Source of the DNA: Paraphysomonas bandaiensis | Lineage: Eukaryota; Chrysophyceae | Length of the DNA: 23,472 nucleotides | Reading direction: 5' to 3' | NCBI GenBank assembly: GCA_965644295.1 | Contig: CBFFRP010000189.1 | Coordinates: forward strand, 1 to 23,472 | Part shown: one piece after another, positions 10,003 through 19,874 of the stretch | How the letters are laid out: each line of letters begins with the position of its first letter | Numbering within the stretch: the stretch's first letter is position 1 | Program-made: the position numbers and the translations under genes | Notes under the pieces: model-generated | Told to the model about the DNA's origin: nothing | The model's database searches: none | What the model saw: only the letters and a program-made list of their open reading frames with translations

Positions 10003-10452
10003 ATGGAAGAACACGAAGAATTCATCAAGAAAACAATCGATCTCGCTCTTTCCGCTCGATCAAATGGAAACCATCCATTTGGAGCCCTTCTTGTCCATAA
10101 CAACACTATCATTCTAACAGCAGAGAACACTGTATGCACCCTCCATAATCCCACACAACACGCAGAGATGAACTTATTAAATAAAGCTCATGACACTCTA
10201 TCAGAGGACATCATTAAACAATCAACACTATACACAAGTTGTGAGCCATGTCCGATGTGTACGGGGGGTATCTTCTGGTCAGGTATACGCCGAGTGGTCT
10301 ATTCATTACCAGCTTTAACGTTAGGAGAAATAGCCGGTGATAAATTCTGTGGTCCATGTACTGATCTATTTGATAGAGCAGATGATAAGACAGAAGTTAT
10401 TGGACCGGTGTTGCAACATATGGGTGAGAGTGTACACAAAGATTTCTGGTGA
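10003..10452 (+). CDS. Nucleoside/nucleobase deaminase of the CDA (guanine/tRNA-adenosine deaminase-like) fold
   Basis: A single exon encodes 149 residues. The zinc-dependent cytidine-deaminase-like signature is complete: H53-A-E55 supplies one zinc ligand and the proton shuttle, and C83 and C86 in SCEPCPMCTGGI supply the other ligands. The PFGALLV strand (25-31) and the C-terminal GPVLQHMGESVHKDFW stretch are typical of bacterial COG0590-type small deaminases. Family members deaminate guanine, guanosine, cytosine or tRNA adenosine; the substrate cannot be read from the sequence. The EIAGDKFCGPCTDLF segment differs from the TadA/ADAT2 pattern, so tRNA editing is less likely. The ATG at 10003 is preferred for its G at -3 and +4; an in-frame ATG at 9991 would add MYLV. 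It lacks introns, unlike nearly all its neighbours. The start lies 57 bp after the microsatellite. Confidence 0.9.
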   Translation: MEEHEEFIKKTIDLALSARSNGNHPFGALLVHNNTIILTAENTVCTLHNPTQHAEMNLLNKAHDTLSEDIIKQSTLYTSCEPCPMCTGGIFWSGIRRVVYSLPALTLGEIAGDKFCGPCTDLFDRADDKTEVIGPVLQHMGESVHKDFW

Positions 10453-10488
10453 ACTTCCACTGCTGAGAGCACTTAACACCACAGCTCT

Positions 10489-10502
10489 GTGGGGTAGTTT
10501 CT
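10489..10502 (+). other. Short stem-loop just after the deaminase stop
   Basis: CCACA-GCTC-TGTGG can form a five-pair stem with a four-base loop 36 nt downstream of the stop codon, in the probable 3' UTR. It lacks the flanks and loop of a histone stem-loop. It may be coincidental. Confidence 0.25.
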
Positions 10503-10617
10503 AGTTTTCCGAGTTGTATTATTAGATATGTGGAAATATTAATGACTAAATATAAATGTAGGATGTGAAGTCAGGTACTCCTACCTCCATTTCATATAAC
10601 TAATTAAAGTCTGTTAC

Positions 10618-10623
10618 AATAAA
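10618..10623 (+). terminator. Putative poly(A) signal AATAAA for the deaminase gene
   Basis: Canonical AATAAA 165 bases after the deaminase stop codon, on the coding strand. The use of this site is inferred. Confidence 0.4.
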
Positions 10624-11396
10624 CGCAAGGAAGAGGCACACGAGCTTAATAAGTGAAAGGAGTTTACATATTCTTAACAAATTATTAGCCGATATACCGA
10701 TTTCGAATTTATCAATCACTGTATAATGACGACTATCTAGAGTGAGTTTTGTTAAACAGTTCCCGCCCCTCACAATTTTCATGCGATTAATACAATAAGT
10801 TATACCTGATACTTGGCAAAGAAAGAAAATATCCTTGAAGCATAGAGAACTAATATAAGCCAATTGAATTCACACCATGTATTGAAACAATGAGAGACGC
10901 AAGTGCCACACGACTACTGCCTGTTGAGTTTTGTTGTTTGTAAGCAATTAAAAAATTGCTGCATTTCTAAGAAGGTATTTGAATTTTTTGAATTATGGCC
11001 GTATGGCCATTACTTGAAGAATACAGTAGTGTTTAACAGAATTAGTACATGAACTAATGACATGTTTGTAATTATGGTAGTAATATATAATATATTGACC
11101 ATATAAGATCGTGCCTATCAAATACCGTAATTGAGAATGATAGGTAATTGAGAAAAAATGAATTTGGTGAATGACAATAATAAATGATATGAAATATTGA
11201 TTATAATTGAGAATTGAGTGAATACATCGTTCACTTAATTAGTTTTATACCGTCCACAGTGTCGAATGTTCAAATGGTCATAGCTCATGCATTATAAATT
11301 TCGTGAAGAGCACAACTCACAACTCGAAACTTCTCTATACTAGTATTGTATCAACAAAATTAACGTGTCATGGCCAGACACAACACTCGCTAAAAG

Positions 11397-11402
11397 TTTA
11401 TT
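11397..11402 (-). terminator. Putative poly(A) signal AATAAA for the kinesin gene
   Basis: TTTATT on the plus strand reads AATAAA on the minus strand, 164 bases past the kinesin stop codon. The use of this site is inferred. Confidence 0.4.
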
Positions 11403-11566
11403 ATTAGTAAATTGTTGTCCTGTCGCTACATACCATTCACTCAAAAGTAACAGGACAAAAATACTATCCAGATAAAGTATTATAACAATTCAATATGCAA
11501 ACAACCACCACAATGTACGCTGCATCGTACCACATCCCAGTATAGATACACATGTGATCACAGGGC

Positions 11567-14500
11567 TCACTTCTTCCTCACAGACTGCGACGGAGGTGTT
11601 TTGTAGCTCTTGGCCAGTCCCAAAGATACAGAGGCAACAGGAACTGTACCAGGTCGCCCAGCAGGAGGGGTACTAGAATGAGAAGTAACTGTGTATCCTC
11701 TGGTAGAGGGAGAAGGACGCGTGGTGGGTGTACTGCTGCTGGATGGCTGGCGAGACTCAATTGCTGCAGCTGAAGTCCTATACAACAGCAGACACAAATT
11801 AAAGGTTCAGGAGAATACTTTGTTGCTCAAGCAAGCACTTTGTACACCAGTAACTACATTACCTCTCTGTGCTCTTGATAGCACTGGGATCCAGAGACAC
11901 CTTTCGGGAAGTTCCAGGAGTTTTTGTACCACCATTGTTGCTGTTCGTAGGCCCCGATGGAGTGGCCGGTGGAGAAGCACCTAGTAGAGGGATTCTAGTT
12001 TTGGCCCCCGACTCGGAACCAGTGGGGGAAGGCAAAGATTTTGCCTCACCCGCACCAGAATTTGTACCCACTGATCCCTCCGGAGAGCCAGGTTTACTTA
12101 CAGGTCTGCGGGTATACCCACTTGATACAGAGCCCTAAAAACACAGAGTTTGTCATCACTGGCGGATACGTTAACTTTATCCATAAGATGTACCTTATCT
12201 GGACGATTAACTTCAACATCATGGGCTTCTAATACAGCCCTGAGCATCGCCTGTGTTTCTGCGAGCTGTAGATACCAATTCTTTCAGAATACTCATACCA
12301 AGTAAAAGATATGTATGAAAGTAAGAAACATCTGAATTTCGCACAACAAGACATACACAGTGTATGTCCAATACATACAAGTATATCACAGGTACCAAAC
12401 CTGTGACAAAAGTGACCGTTGTGATCGTGGAACTCTTCCTTTGCTCGACTCCCTTTCAAAAAAATCCATATCATTGTCTTCCTCATCTTCTGATCTCTGT
12501 CGAGATAATCCTTTATCATCAGCTGTGGCAGACTTCTACACACACAATAACACATTACTCAATAAATACAAAATATTTGAATTGTATTACCGCTTCCTCT
12601 GCCACCTCCTCTTTGAGAGTCTCTTTTTCCTCTTCAAGATGATTTAAATCATCCTGAAGTTTCTCGATTAGCCTATTTTTAGATTCCACTACAGCTTTCA
12701 AGTCGTCTTTATCCTTACACGCCGCATCCAAAGCACCTCGTACTTTCTCTAGCTCCGACTGAAAGTTCGAGACAACTACTAACTGTTGTTCAACTAGCTC
12801 CTCAAGTTCTGCCATTTCTCGAGCATGTCGCGCCGTAATTTGGGCAACTTCCACCTTGTAAAATGTGTCTACCGCTTTCTCATGCTCTGCCACGCGCTTC
12901 TCCAGCTCGGCTTCTCTAACCTTTGTGTCCATAAATCTAACTTCCAACTCCTTTAACTGGATTTCTTTAGATGCCAGGGCTGATTCTTTCGCACTTTGAG
13001 CACTTGCAATTGAGTTGAACTTACTCGTCTGTTCGGCGCAATGTCGTTCTCTTTGCTCAAGGTCTTGGCGCAACGACGTATATTTCTCAACAAGAATAGT
13101 TGCCTCCGCATCTTTTTGCCGAAGATCGAGAGATTTTTTTTCGCAGTCAAGCTCACGAGCTCTCACCTTTCCTTCCAATGCACGTACAGCCTCTTCTCTT
13201 TCCTCCAACTGTCGCTGTTCAACCACTACCTTTCTATCTTTCTCACGTAGTAGACTGTCCCATTGCTCTAGTTCGCGCCGTCTCGTCGCTAACTCTCGTT
13301 CTTTTACGTCAGCCTCGCCTTCGCGGACTTTCAAATAGCTCTACCACGATATAACGTTATATATGAAATGTTTGCAACATATACAAGTCCCACCTCCTGA
13401 GAAGTAAGCTTCTCTTCCAATGCACTCAGAGTTTGTTCACTATTAGCCACCCTGCTGAGAGCGACCTGCAGTCTCTGTTCCCGCTCTGAGAACCCTCTCT
13501 GTTGAACTTTAAAGTTGTGTTCCATCTCTGCCAGATTTGCTTCACGTTGACTCAGTTCATTGAACTTCTTGTCTAACTGATCGCTCCAGTCCTTGAGTTT
13601 CTTTTCACGTGCCCTATGGTTAGTTTGCCATTCCTCAACAAGCTCCTCACGCCGTGTTAGATCAGATATCGACTGATTCCAGTGCGCCTGCTGCTCTTTA
13701 AGCGTATTAAGATGTTGGCGTAGCTTACTCTCGCGTTCATCAAGAGCTGCCAGCAACAGGCCAAGCCTACCCTCCTGTAAATGCCAGTGATGATCACGAA
13801 CAAATACAATAAAGTATACATGTATGACATAGTTCGCTGCAAGTTGGTGCACTCAATAACAATAAGAAGACATAAACGTAGTTTACCTTTTCATCAAGAT
13901 GAGTTTTTTCTGCCATTGTCTTGGTTCTTTCGGCCTGCAGCATCTCCTTTTCTCGATCCATTTTATTTCGCTCCTCTTCTATCTGCGATTGAATCTCATT
14001 CTGATAGTCCTCGAAAGCACTCTTTAAATCCTCCAAGTTATGAATCTCATCAACTTCTGCCTGTAATGAAGAGAGGTTACTTTCAAGGTTGTAAACCTCT
14101 GTGCTTAGTTGCTTTATTGTTCGTTTTGATCCATTCAGAGCTTCTAAAAGGGCTGCATTAGTTTTCGCCAAATCTGCAGCCGCATCTGCCGATGCAGTGT
14201 CCCCATTACTCGACTCAGACTTTCCTCCACCATGCAACAAAAGTAACTCTAGTTCCTTGACTTTTTGTTCTAATTCAACCTTTTCTTTCTGTGCCCGCTG
14301 GAGAGCATCATTGGAATCTTTTCCAGACTCATATTCAGCCAGCTGAAGACGTAGGTCGTGAATAATAGATCGGTACTGCTTTATCAGTGTTCGTTCGTCA
14401 ACAACCTACATAGAGAACAAAACTAAAAGCAGAAAATACACCATACAGATATCAGCATCAAACTCCTCGGCTAGGTGCATAGACACATTCACGATGGGGC

Positions 14501-15813
14501 ATCTATAGTACCTCATTGCTCTTCACATTATTTTTTATAGTTTTACACAGCTGTCCAAACTTCAACGTACTCACTGTCTCCTCCCTGTGCATGGGTGCGG
14601 GGGTAACAGTACATAGTATGCTAGTTAGTGTATTTCCCCCGAGGGATTGCTTCAAAATCCGGGTTAGCTTGGAATCACGGTAGGGCAGAAATACAGGTTT
14701 AGATCCCTTGACCTGCGGACAATCGTAAAATCACGATGTCGAAAATGAATAATGTCATCAGCCCTGTTAGATACACAATCCATGACTAGAATAATACATA
14801 CCTTTTTCGAGGCTTCACCCAGCTTGTTTATAACAGCACCTAGAGCTAGGAGAGATTTGTTAATATTAGCACCTTCTTTCAGGGTTTTCCCCGTAGCATT
14901 GGTACTCTTTTGGCGCTCAGATCCAGCAAGATCTACTAGATTCATGAAACTCATCCTGCTAACGCCACCAACACTTCCAGGTGTGTTAAACCCCCCTCCT
15001 TTATTACCCTTCGACTCTTCCTCCTCATCGTCGATGTCCTCGGATTCTATCGAGAGCCTATATATAGTATGGGATCGAGAGCTTTCAGCGTTCATCGTGG
15101 TCGAGCCGTAAGAGCGATTATGTTCACCTCTACGGAGGACTTCCAACAGCTCAGTGCCGTTGCTGACTGGCTCTTCGGTTAGGCCACCGATAACAGCGCC
15201 ACGTACTGCATCTTCAGAAACTATACGAAGGTTTTTTGAAGACTAAAGACATGAATTGATACAAGTCGTTATACAAGATGTAACATAATCATTTTAAACT
15301 CACCGGACCATCGCCAAGTAGGTCATTAATTTCTTCATTGTAGACCTCAAGATATGCAACCTTCAGGTTAAATTTGGTTTTGGGATGATTCTCAATGTAG
15401 TCGAAAATATCTCTAATGCATAAGATCATCATACCAGGATCTTCATCACAACCTCTCATTGTGTATGTTTTTCCACTTCCAGTCTGTCCATCTATATAAC
15501 AATCACTAATTAATATAATATATATAACAATAAGACTGTCTATACATGTGAATACAGTCCCATTGTATCCCTCCATAGCCTTTAATACAACAGGCTTACC
15601 AACCCGTTCATATACTGCTGTATTATTCTCTTCAGGTCCATAACACTTATCAAATGCATATACACGTTGTCCATTTGTAGTGTCTTCTAGTAAACTCGTT
15701 TCATTAAAGTTCCATCCAATTGTTTGATTTTCAGCTAATTCTCTCTTATTAAGTGGACGAATTCGGACAAAGACACGTACTGCCTCTTCACTTCCATCTT
15801 CATCATCAGCCAT
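11567..15813 (-). CDS. Kinesin-7-like (CENP-E/KIN-7 group) N-terminal motor protein
   Basis: Eleven exons encode 1,145 residues: 15813-15546, 15491-15304, 15242-14802, 14712-14512, 14405-13887, 13774-13394, 13340-12591, 12535-12401, 12265-12194, 12134-11863, 11777-11567. The motor domain is N-terminal (about 10-366). It has the P-loop GQTGSGKT (91-98, restored only after the 54-bp first intron is removed), switch I NAESSRSH (203-210), switch II DLAGSE (256-261) and YRDSKLTRIL. GEHNRSYGSTTMN and the post-motor VVDERTLIKQYRSIIHDLR fit kinesin-7. An acidic/Gly insert (about 220-247, EDIDDEEEES) precedes the switch II strand. Residues ~367-916 are long coiled coil, and 917-1145 are Ser/Pro/Thr-rich and basic, with TRIP (1031-1034) resembling an EB1-binding SxIP motif. 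Known role of the group: plus-end-directed transport or chromosome alignment. CENP-E is usually far longer (about 2,700 in human), so a Kip2-like or lineage-specific kinesin-7 is also possible. Confidence 0.9.
12386..12406 (-). other. Perfect stem-loop covering a kinesin 5' splice site
   Basis: TCACAGGT (12386-12393), a five-base loop and ACCTGTGA (12399-12406) form a perfect 8-bp stem. On the kinesin transcript the 5' arm consists of the last six bases of exon 8 plus the GT of the donor at 12400-12399, so the splice site would be paired. The intron concerned (12400-12266, 135 bp) is the longest reconstructed in the window. Confidence 0.5.
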
Positions 15814-16441
15814 TTGATCTTATAGAGGTGTGTATATCGTATGAGGCTACTTATGGAGAAGAAGATAATGCATGTGGGTGTGTATGTGTATGTGTATAGT
15901 ATGGGCCTCATTGTATCTATAGGTACAGTATATACATATACATGTATATAGAGCTACGCCGTACTGCTGTATATGATAACAAACCAAACTGATATATATG
16001 TAACCCGTTCATACTACCGTTAAATTTTAATACTGAAGATATGTAGCCGGTAGTTTTGATTAGGTAAATCCCCCGTCAGATGAAATACACGGGCATCCAA
16101 TCGTCCGTAGTCTTTGTCCAGTTGTATGTATCTTTTCCTCCATATGCCAGGCTGGTATATCGCCACTATTATCCTCACCAGCAGCAGATTATAGATTATT
16201 ATAGAACATATCGTAGAAGAATTTGGTGCCCTGCCTACAGCAGTATGTGGTAGATACGTACAGTACATACAGTATATGGCATGCTGCTGCTGCTGCCGTG
16301 TGTATATGGAGATATAGCTACATATGTGATCTACGTACATGTACAGTGTACTGGTATATGCATGCATTGCATCCATACAGCAAACAAGAAACCATAAAGT
16401 TGTCAGAAACTTAACCTTTACACACTATCTCAACAATAACT
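15814..16441. promoter_or_regulatory. Divergent promoter region, kinesin / allantoicase
   Basis: This 628-bp gap lies between opposite start codons. It contains TACTGCTGTATATG (15962-15975), the exact reverse complement of a word at 6192-6205, and a related TACAGCAGTATG at 16236-16247, amid many GTAC and TACAT words (16255-16345). A less AT-rich patch at about 16020-16180 has an open minus-strand frame (GIWRKRYIQLDKDYGR...) that looks codon-like, but it has no recognisable family and no convincing splice path. Confidence 0.5.
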
Positions 16442-18222
16442 ATGCAAACTAATCTTGCTTCCACTGTTTTGGGTACAGAAATTGTATTCGCCACTGATGA
16501 ATGGTTTGCAGTAGCTGAGAATTTACTTAAAACTGAAGCACCAGTATTTAAGCCAGATCTATTCACTGAATACGGAAAATGGATGGATGGATGGGAGTCC
16601 AGAAGGAAGAGGACAGAGGGAAATGACTGGTGTGTGATTAAGTTGGGTATTCCTGGCATAATCCACTCCATAGAAGTGGATACCAGACATTTCACAGGCA
16701 ACTATGTACCTGCCTGTGTTATCCGAGGTGCTTATCTTCCACAGGAACCGGTATGTTCTATTCTCCATAGGAAGTGATGGTGTTACAAAGCGTCTGATGT
16801 TATGATATGTGTAGGAGGGGTTTGCGCAGTTGATGGAGAAGAGAAGAAGGCAGAACAGGGAGAGAAAGGATGGTAGGATGGGCTTGTGCGCCACAGCTGA
16901 GGAACATGCCTTAGTCAATACTGTAAACACCAAGGACTGGGATATTTTGGTACCTGAGTCTCCTTTGGGAGCTGGAACTGAAGAGACCCATCTTAATACT
17001 TTCATTGTAAGTATGCGATGTTTTAATAGTTATGGAATGCCTGCTGCATATCTGTGGCGTGTGGCCAATATGTTGTCGATTATTTTATTCTATTAGAATC
17101 ATACAATACATATGGTTAACATACTTTCTATCAGATTGACCCCTCATACCAGCGCAAGGTCAGCCATATTAGACTTGACATGGGGCCCGATGGAGGAATT
17201 GCTAGATTGCGAATCAATGGTCGCATCGTACCCGATATCGGCAGGATTCCCGCGAACAAGGTGCCTGCATGGATATACGTGACTTAATGGTTATTGGGTG
17301 TTGCCTGTTTATTTCATGTGCCGACCTATGCTGCATATCTATTCTCTCCGTCACATGACGTATTATTAGGACATTGATCTGGCAGCTATTGAACTTGGAT
17401 CGACTGCTGTGGCATGGTCAGACACCCATTTTGGACACCCGAACAACATGATCTCTCCTGGTAGAGGAAATTGCATGGGAGATGGTTGGGAAACAGCAAG
17501 ACAGCCCAAGAGACCGTTTAGCTACCAGAGACAGGCTGATGGGCTCATGTTGCTTCCTGGGTGTGATTGGACCGTATTTAAACTAGGTATTACATTTACC
17601 TGATTTCTTTTATTAGTAATTTTGTGACCCATCCCATTAGTGATGTTGTATGCTATGTTATTTACGTATGTACGCCATCATTAAAGATTACTGTCTATAG
17701 GTGTGCCTGGTCGTGCCAAAGAGCTTATAATTGATACCAACTTTTTTAAGGGAAATTATCCTGAAAGCTGCATGGTGAGACATTGTATACATTTCGCGTA
17801 TATATTCTTATTCGGTTTGTAGGTGGAAGGATGCTACCTACCTGATGCCCCAGATGAGATCTTTTCGGAAAATGGGGTAAGCTGGACATAATCTGCAGTA
17901 TTCGGTCTGCTATGTAAATTTCCAGTCGTAGAAATGTAGTTGTTCAGTATTTGTACAGCATGTAATGTGTTTTTAGGGAGCTCGAGTGGAGAGTAAGTGG
18001 AAGCCGTTGCTGAAGAGGGTGCGTCTTGGTCCTAACGCAATTCATAAGTTTCCAGCTGAACGCATTGTGAGTACATAAAGCTGTATATATCTGTACAATA
18101 ACACATTGTTCCTACAGGCTGGAAATATGTTTGTGTCTCATGTGAGAATCACCATATATCCTGATGGAGGAATCATGAGGTTCCGTCTTATCGGACAGAG
18201 AGCTCCTGAGAGTAGACTCTGA
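16442..18222 (+). CDS. ALLC: Allantoicase (allantoate amidinohydrolase)
   Basis: Eight exons encode 388 residues: 16442-16750, 16815-17006, 17135-17260, 17370-17586, 17701-17774, 17823-17876, 17977-18066, 18118-18222. Introns are 48-128 bp. The enzyme hydrolyses allantoate to ureidoglycolate and urea in purine (uric acid) breakdown. The two homologous allantoicase domains are visible. The first has [39 protein letters not shown] and PDGGIARLR (185-193). The second has [49 protein letters not shown] and [10 protein letters not shown] (369-378). The length matches human ALLC (about 391), and all signature blocks are intact, so it is probably functional. The start lacks about 20 residues found at the human N-terminus but begins just before the conserved domain, and no upstream in-frame exon was seen. 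Its introns are on average longer than those of VPS39. It faces RPAC2 at its 3' end. Confidence 0.96.
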
Positions 18223-18787
18223 TAATTCTCTTGGAATAGAAAGCATGCATGTTTCGAGTAATTTTTTGCATGTGATAGCTTGACGCATAAGCGTTTAAGT
18301 CCTCCTGAAGAGATTAGATAATTACGTGAAGATCTTGTCCAGAGTTCTGTGAGGAATAATAAGATTTTACTTTTTCTCTAAACGTAGTGCACATTGTAAG
18401 CCTCACCGACTAGTAGCGTTTCAGGGGTTCGTTATAAAACGATAGCAATGACTAGGCCATAGCATGACAGTCACAACTGACATCACTGAATTCAACGCTG
18501 AAGTGAAATTTTAATGCCCAGTGCTTATATAAGGAGGACTTGTACATGTATCACAATTTCCATTCAAGCATGTGAGACACTTAAACAACGTCTTGTACAT
18601 TATTCATTATTACCTAAGTCCATGATGCGAAAAACTAAAGGTGATTCGCGAAAAGATCCCATACAACAGTGTCATATTTGCAGTGATGTGAATTAATTAA
18701 CTTAAATTCAATAAATATATGCCCAACATTCTGATTATAGTTAAAAAAACAGGTAGGTAAACTACGATATATATATGATATGACTAT
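18223..18787. other. Intergenic between convergent ALLC and RPAC2
   Basis: AT-rich with no convincing coding sequence. A 60-codon plus-strand frame starts at 18514 and is preceded by a sequence that would overlap a TATATAAGG word at 18528-18536, so it is not promoter-like. AATAAA occurs on the plus strand at 18709-18714 but is 490 bases from the ALLC stop. Confidence 0.4.
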
Positions 18788-19217
18788 CTATCTCTTTGCC
18801 ATAAATTCGTCCAGTGCTCTATCGAACTCATTGTCCAACGAATCACACATAGATTCCATTACAGTCAGAGATTTTTGAAATACTTGAACAGCAGGAATAG
18901 AGTGAGATTGTACTCTGATATTCATTTTAGGTTCATAAGGATGTGGTACACTATAGCCACAAAAATCTGTTTCAGGCTGCTGCATTATGATATGGCGAAG
19001 AGGGTTGCCCAGTGTATGATCTGTGCATGAATTAGCATCAATATCATGCATGTCATACTAGTCTCACCTTCATTTCCTATGATAAAAGTAGCAGTTTTAT
19101 CCGAAGGACCGGGTTGCTGCATATATAATTAATATCACTATATAGACAATAGAGTTGCATGTATACCATATCATATAACTCATTAGTAACAGCCTTACGA
19201 ATATCGTTGACAGACAT
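18788..19217 (-). CDS. POLR1D: DNA-directed RNA polymerases I and III subunit RPAC2 (AC19)
   Basis: Three exons, 19217-19167, 19116-19068 and 19020-18788, give 110 residues; introns are 50 and 47 bp. The first two exons are short and were found by tracing back from the conserved block: splicing joins G to AT, completing GNEDHTLGN. The RPB11/AC19 dimerisation fold is clear from DHTLGNPLRHIIMQQPE, DFCGYSVPHPYEPKMNIRVQ and the C-terminal helix that follows SIPAVQVFQKSL. RPAC2 pairs with RPAC1 (AC40) in the alpha-like platform shared by RNA polymerases I and III, so it supports rRNA, 5S and tRNA synthesis in the nucleus. It is shorter than human RPAC2 (133 residues), mainly at the N-terminus and at the charged C-terminal tail. 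The core is complete. It is head-to-head with the proline-repeat/EF-hand gene. Confidence 0.95.
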
Positions 19218-19874
19218 GACTGATAATTCTTGTTAGTTCGTATATATCTACTTATATTTCTCTTCAAACAATGCTAAACCAGCCAAGTAGTTTGCATGTA
19301 AAGTAATTCTAGTGTGCTTGCAGTGTATGTATATACCCATTAACGCTACATGGTACATACATATACGTACTGCACCATCCTCTTCCTGGCCACTGCTTTT
19401 CTTATGTAGTATATGCCAGTCATCCTATAAACCCCACCTTTCTAATAAAACGCTTATTTTTTATAGGAAACGTTTATTTTTTATTCTTAAAATACAAACA
19501 GTAGTCTGTATATGTATTGCAGTGTATAAGCATGCATATACGGCCGTTGGCTTTATGTCAGAACGATATTATACTATAGCGTATTCCAGAATACATATAG
19601 ATGTATTCTCTGTATGCACACCTACATACACAGACATACAGAGAGTATATACAGAGCTATGCATATATATATTTGCATATACCCTCATGCCTGTGTGTGT
19701 GTATGTATGATCTAACTGCGATAGAGCCGATAGTAACACTCACATCGCATTCCACTCCACTGTAACCACAACAAACACAGTCAATGAAATCAAACTAATA
19801 CATTCTCACTATAATACGCTCCTTATTAACAACCACACACATACATATATATATAAGCGTATAGAGACGATCAC
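19218..19874. promoter_or_regulatory. Divergent promoter region, RPAC2 / Pro-repeat EF-hand gene
   Basis: 657 bp between opposite start codons. It holds TA/CA-rich simple sequence (19560-19700), a near-perfect 17-bp direct repeat (19448-19484), and a TATATATATAAG run at 19845-19856. If that run served as a TATA box, transcription would begin at about the start codon at 19875, so its role is doubtful. An open plus-strand frame at 19312-19710 is low-complexity and not supported. Confidence 0.45.
19448..19484. repeat. Two-copy direct repeat, AAACG(C/T)TTATTTTTTAT
   Basis: Copies at 19448-19464 and 19468-19484 differ at one base and are spaced 20 bp start to start, about two helical turns. They lie in the RPAC2/EF-hand intergenic region, about 230 bp from the RPAC2 start. 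Confidence 0.7.

Larger units (their letters stand above)
10453..11566. other. Intergenic between convergent deaminase and kinesin genes
   Basis: AT-rich, with no supported gene; an 87-codon minus-strand frame around 10600-10863 lacks an ATG start and any recognisable motif. It holds the 3' ends of both neighbours. Small hairpin-forming words occur, such as AGCAATT-AAAA-AATTGCT near 10942-10959 and ATGGCC-GTAT-GGCCAT near 10995-11010. Confidence 0.4.

Noticed and set aside
10600-10863. 87-codon minus-strand frame between the deaminase and kinesin genes
   Set aside because: No ATG start, AT-rich composition, no motif, and it lies across likely 3' UTR sequence.
19845-19856. TATATATATAAG as a TATA box for the EF-hand gene
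   Set aside because: It lies only about 20 bp from the start codon, which would put transcription initiation at or after the ATG. It may be part of the surrounding TA-rich simple sequence.
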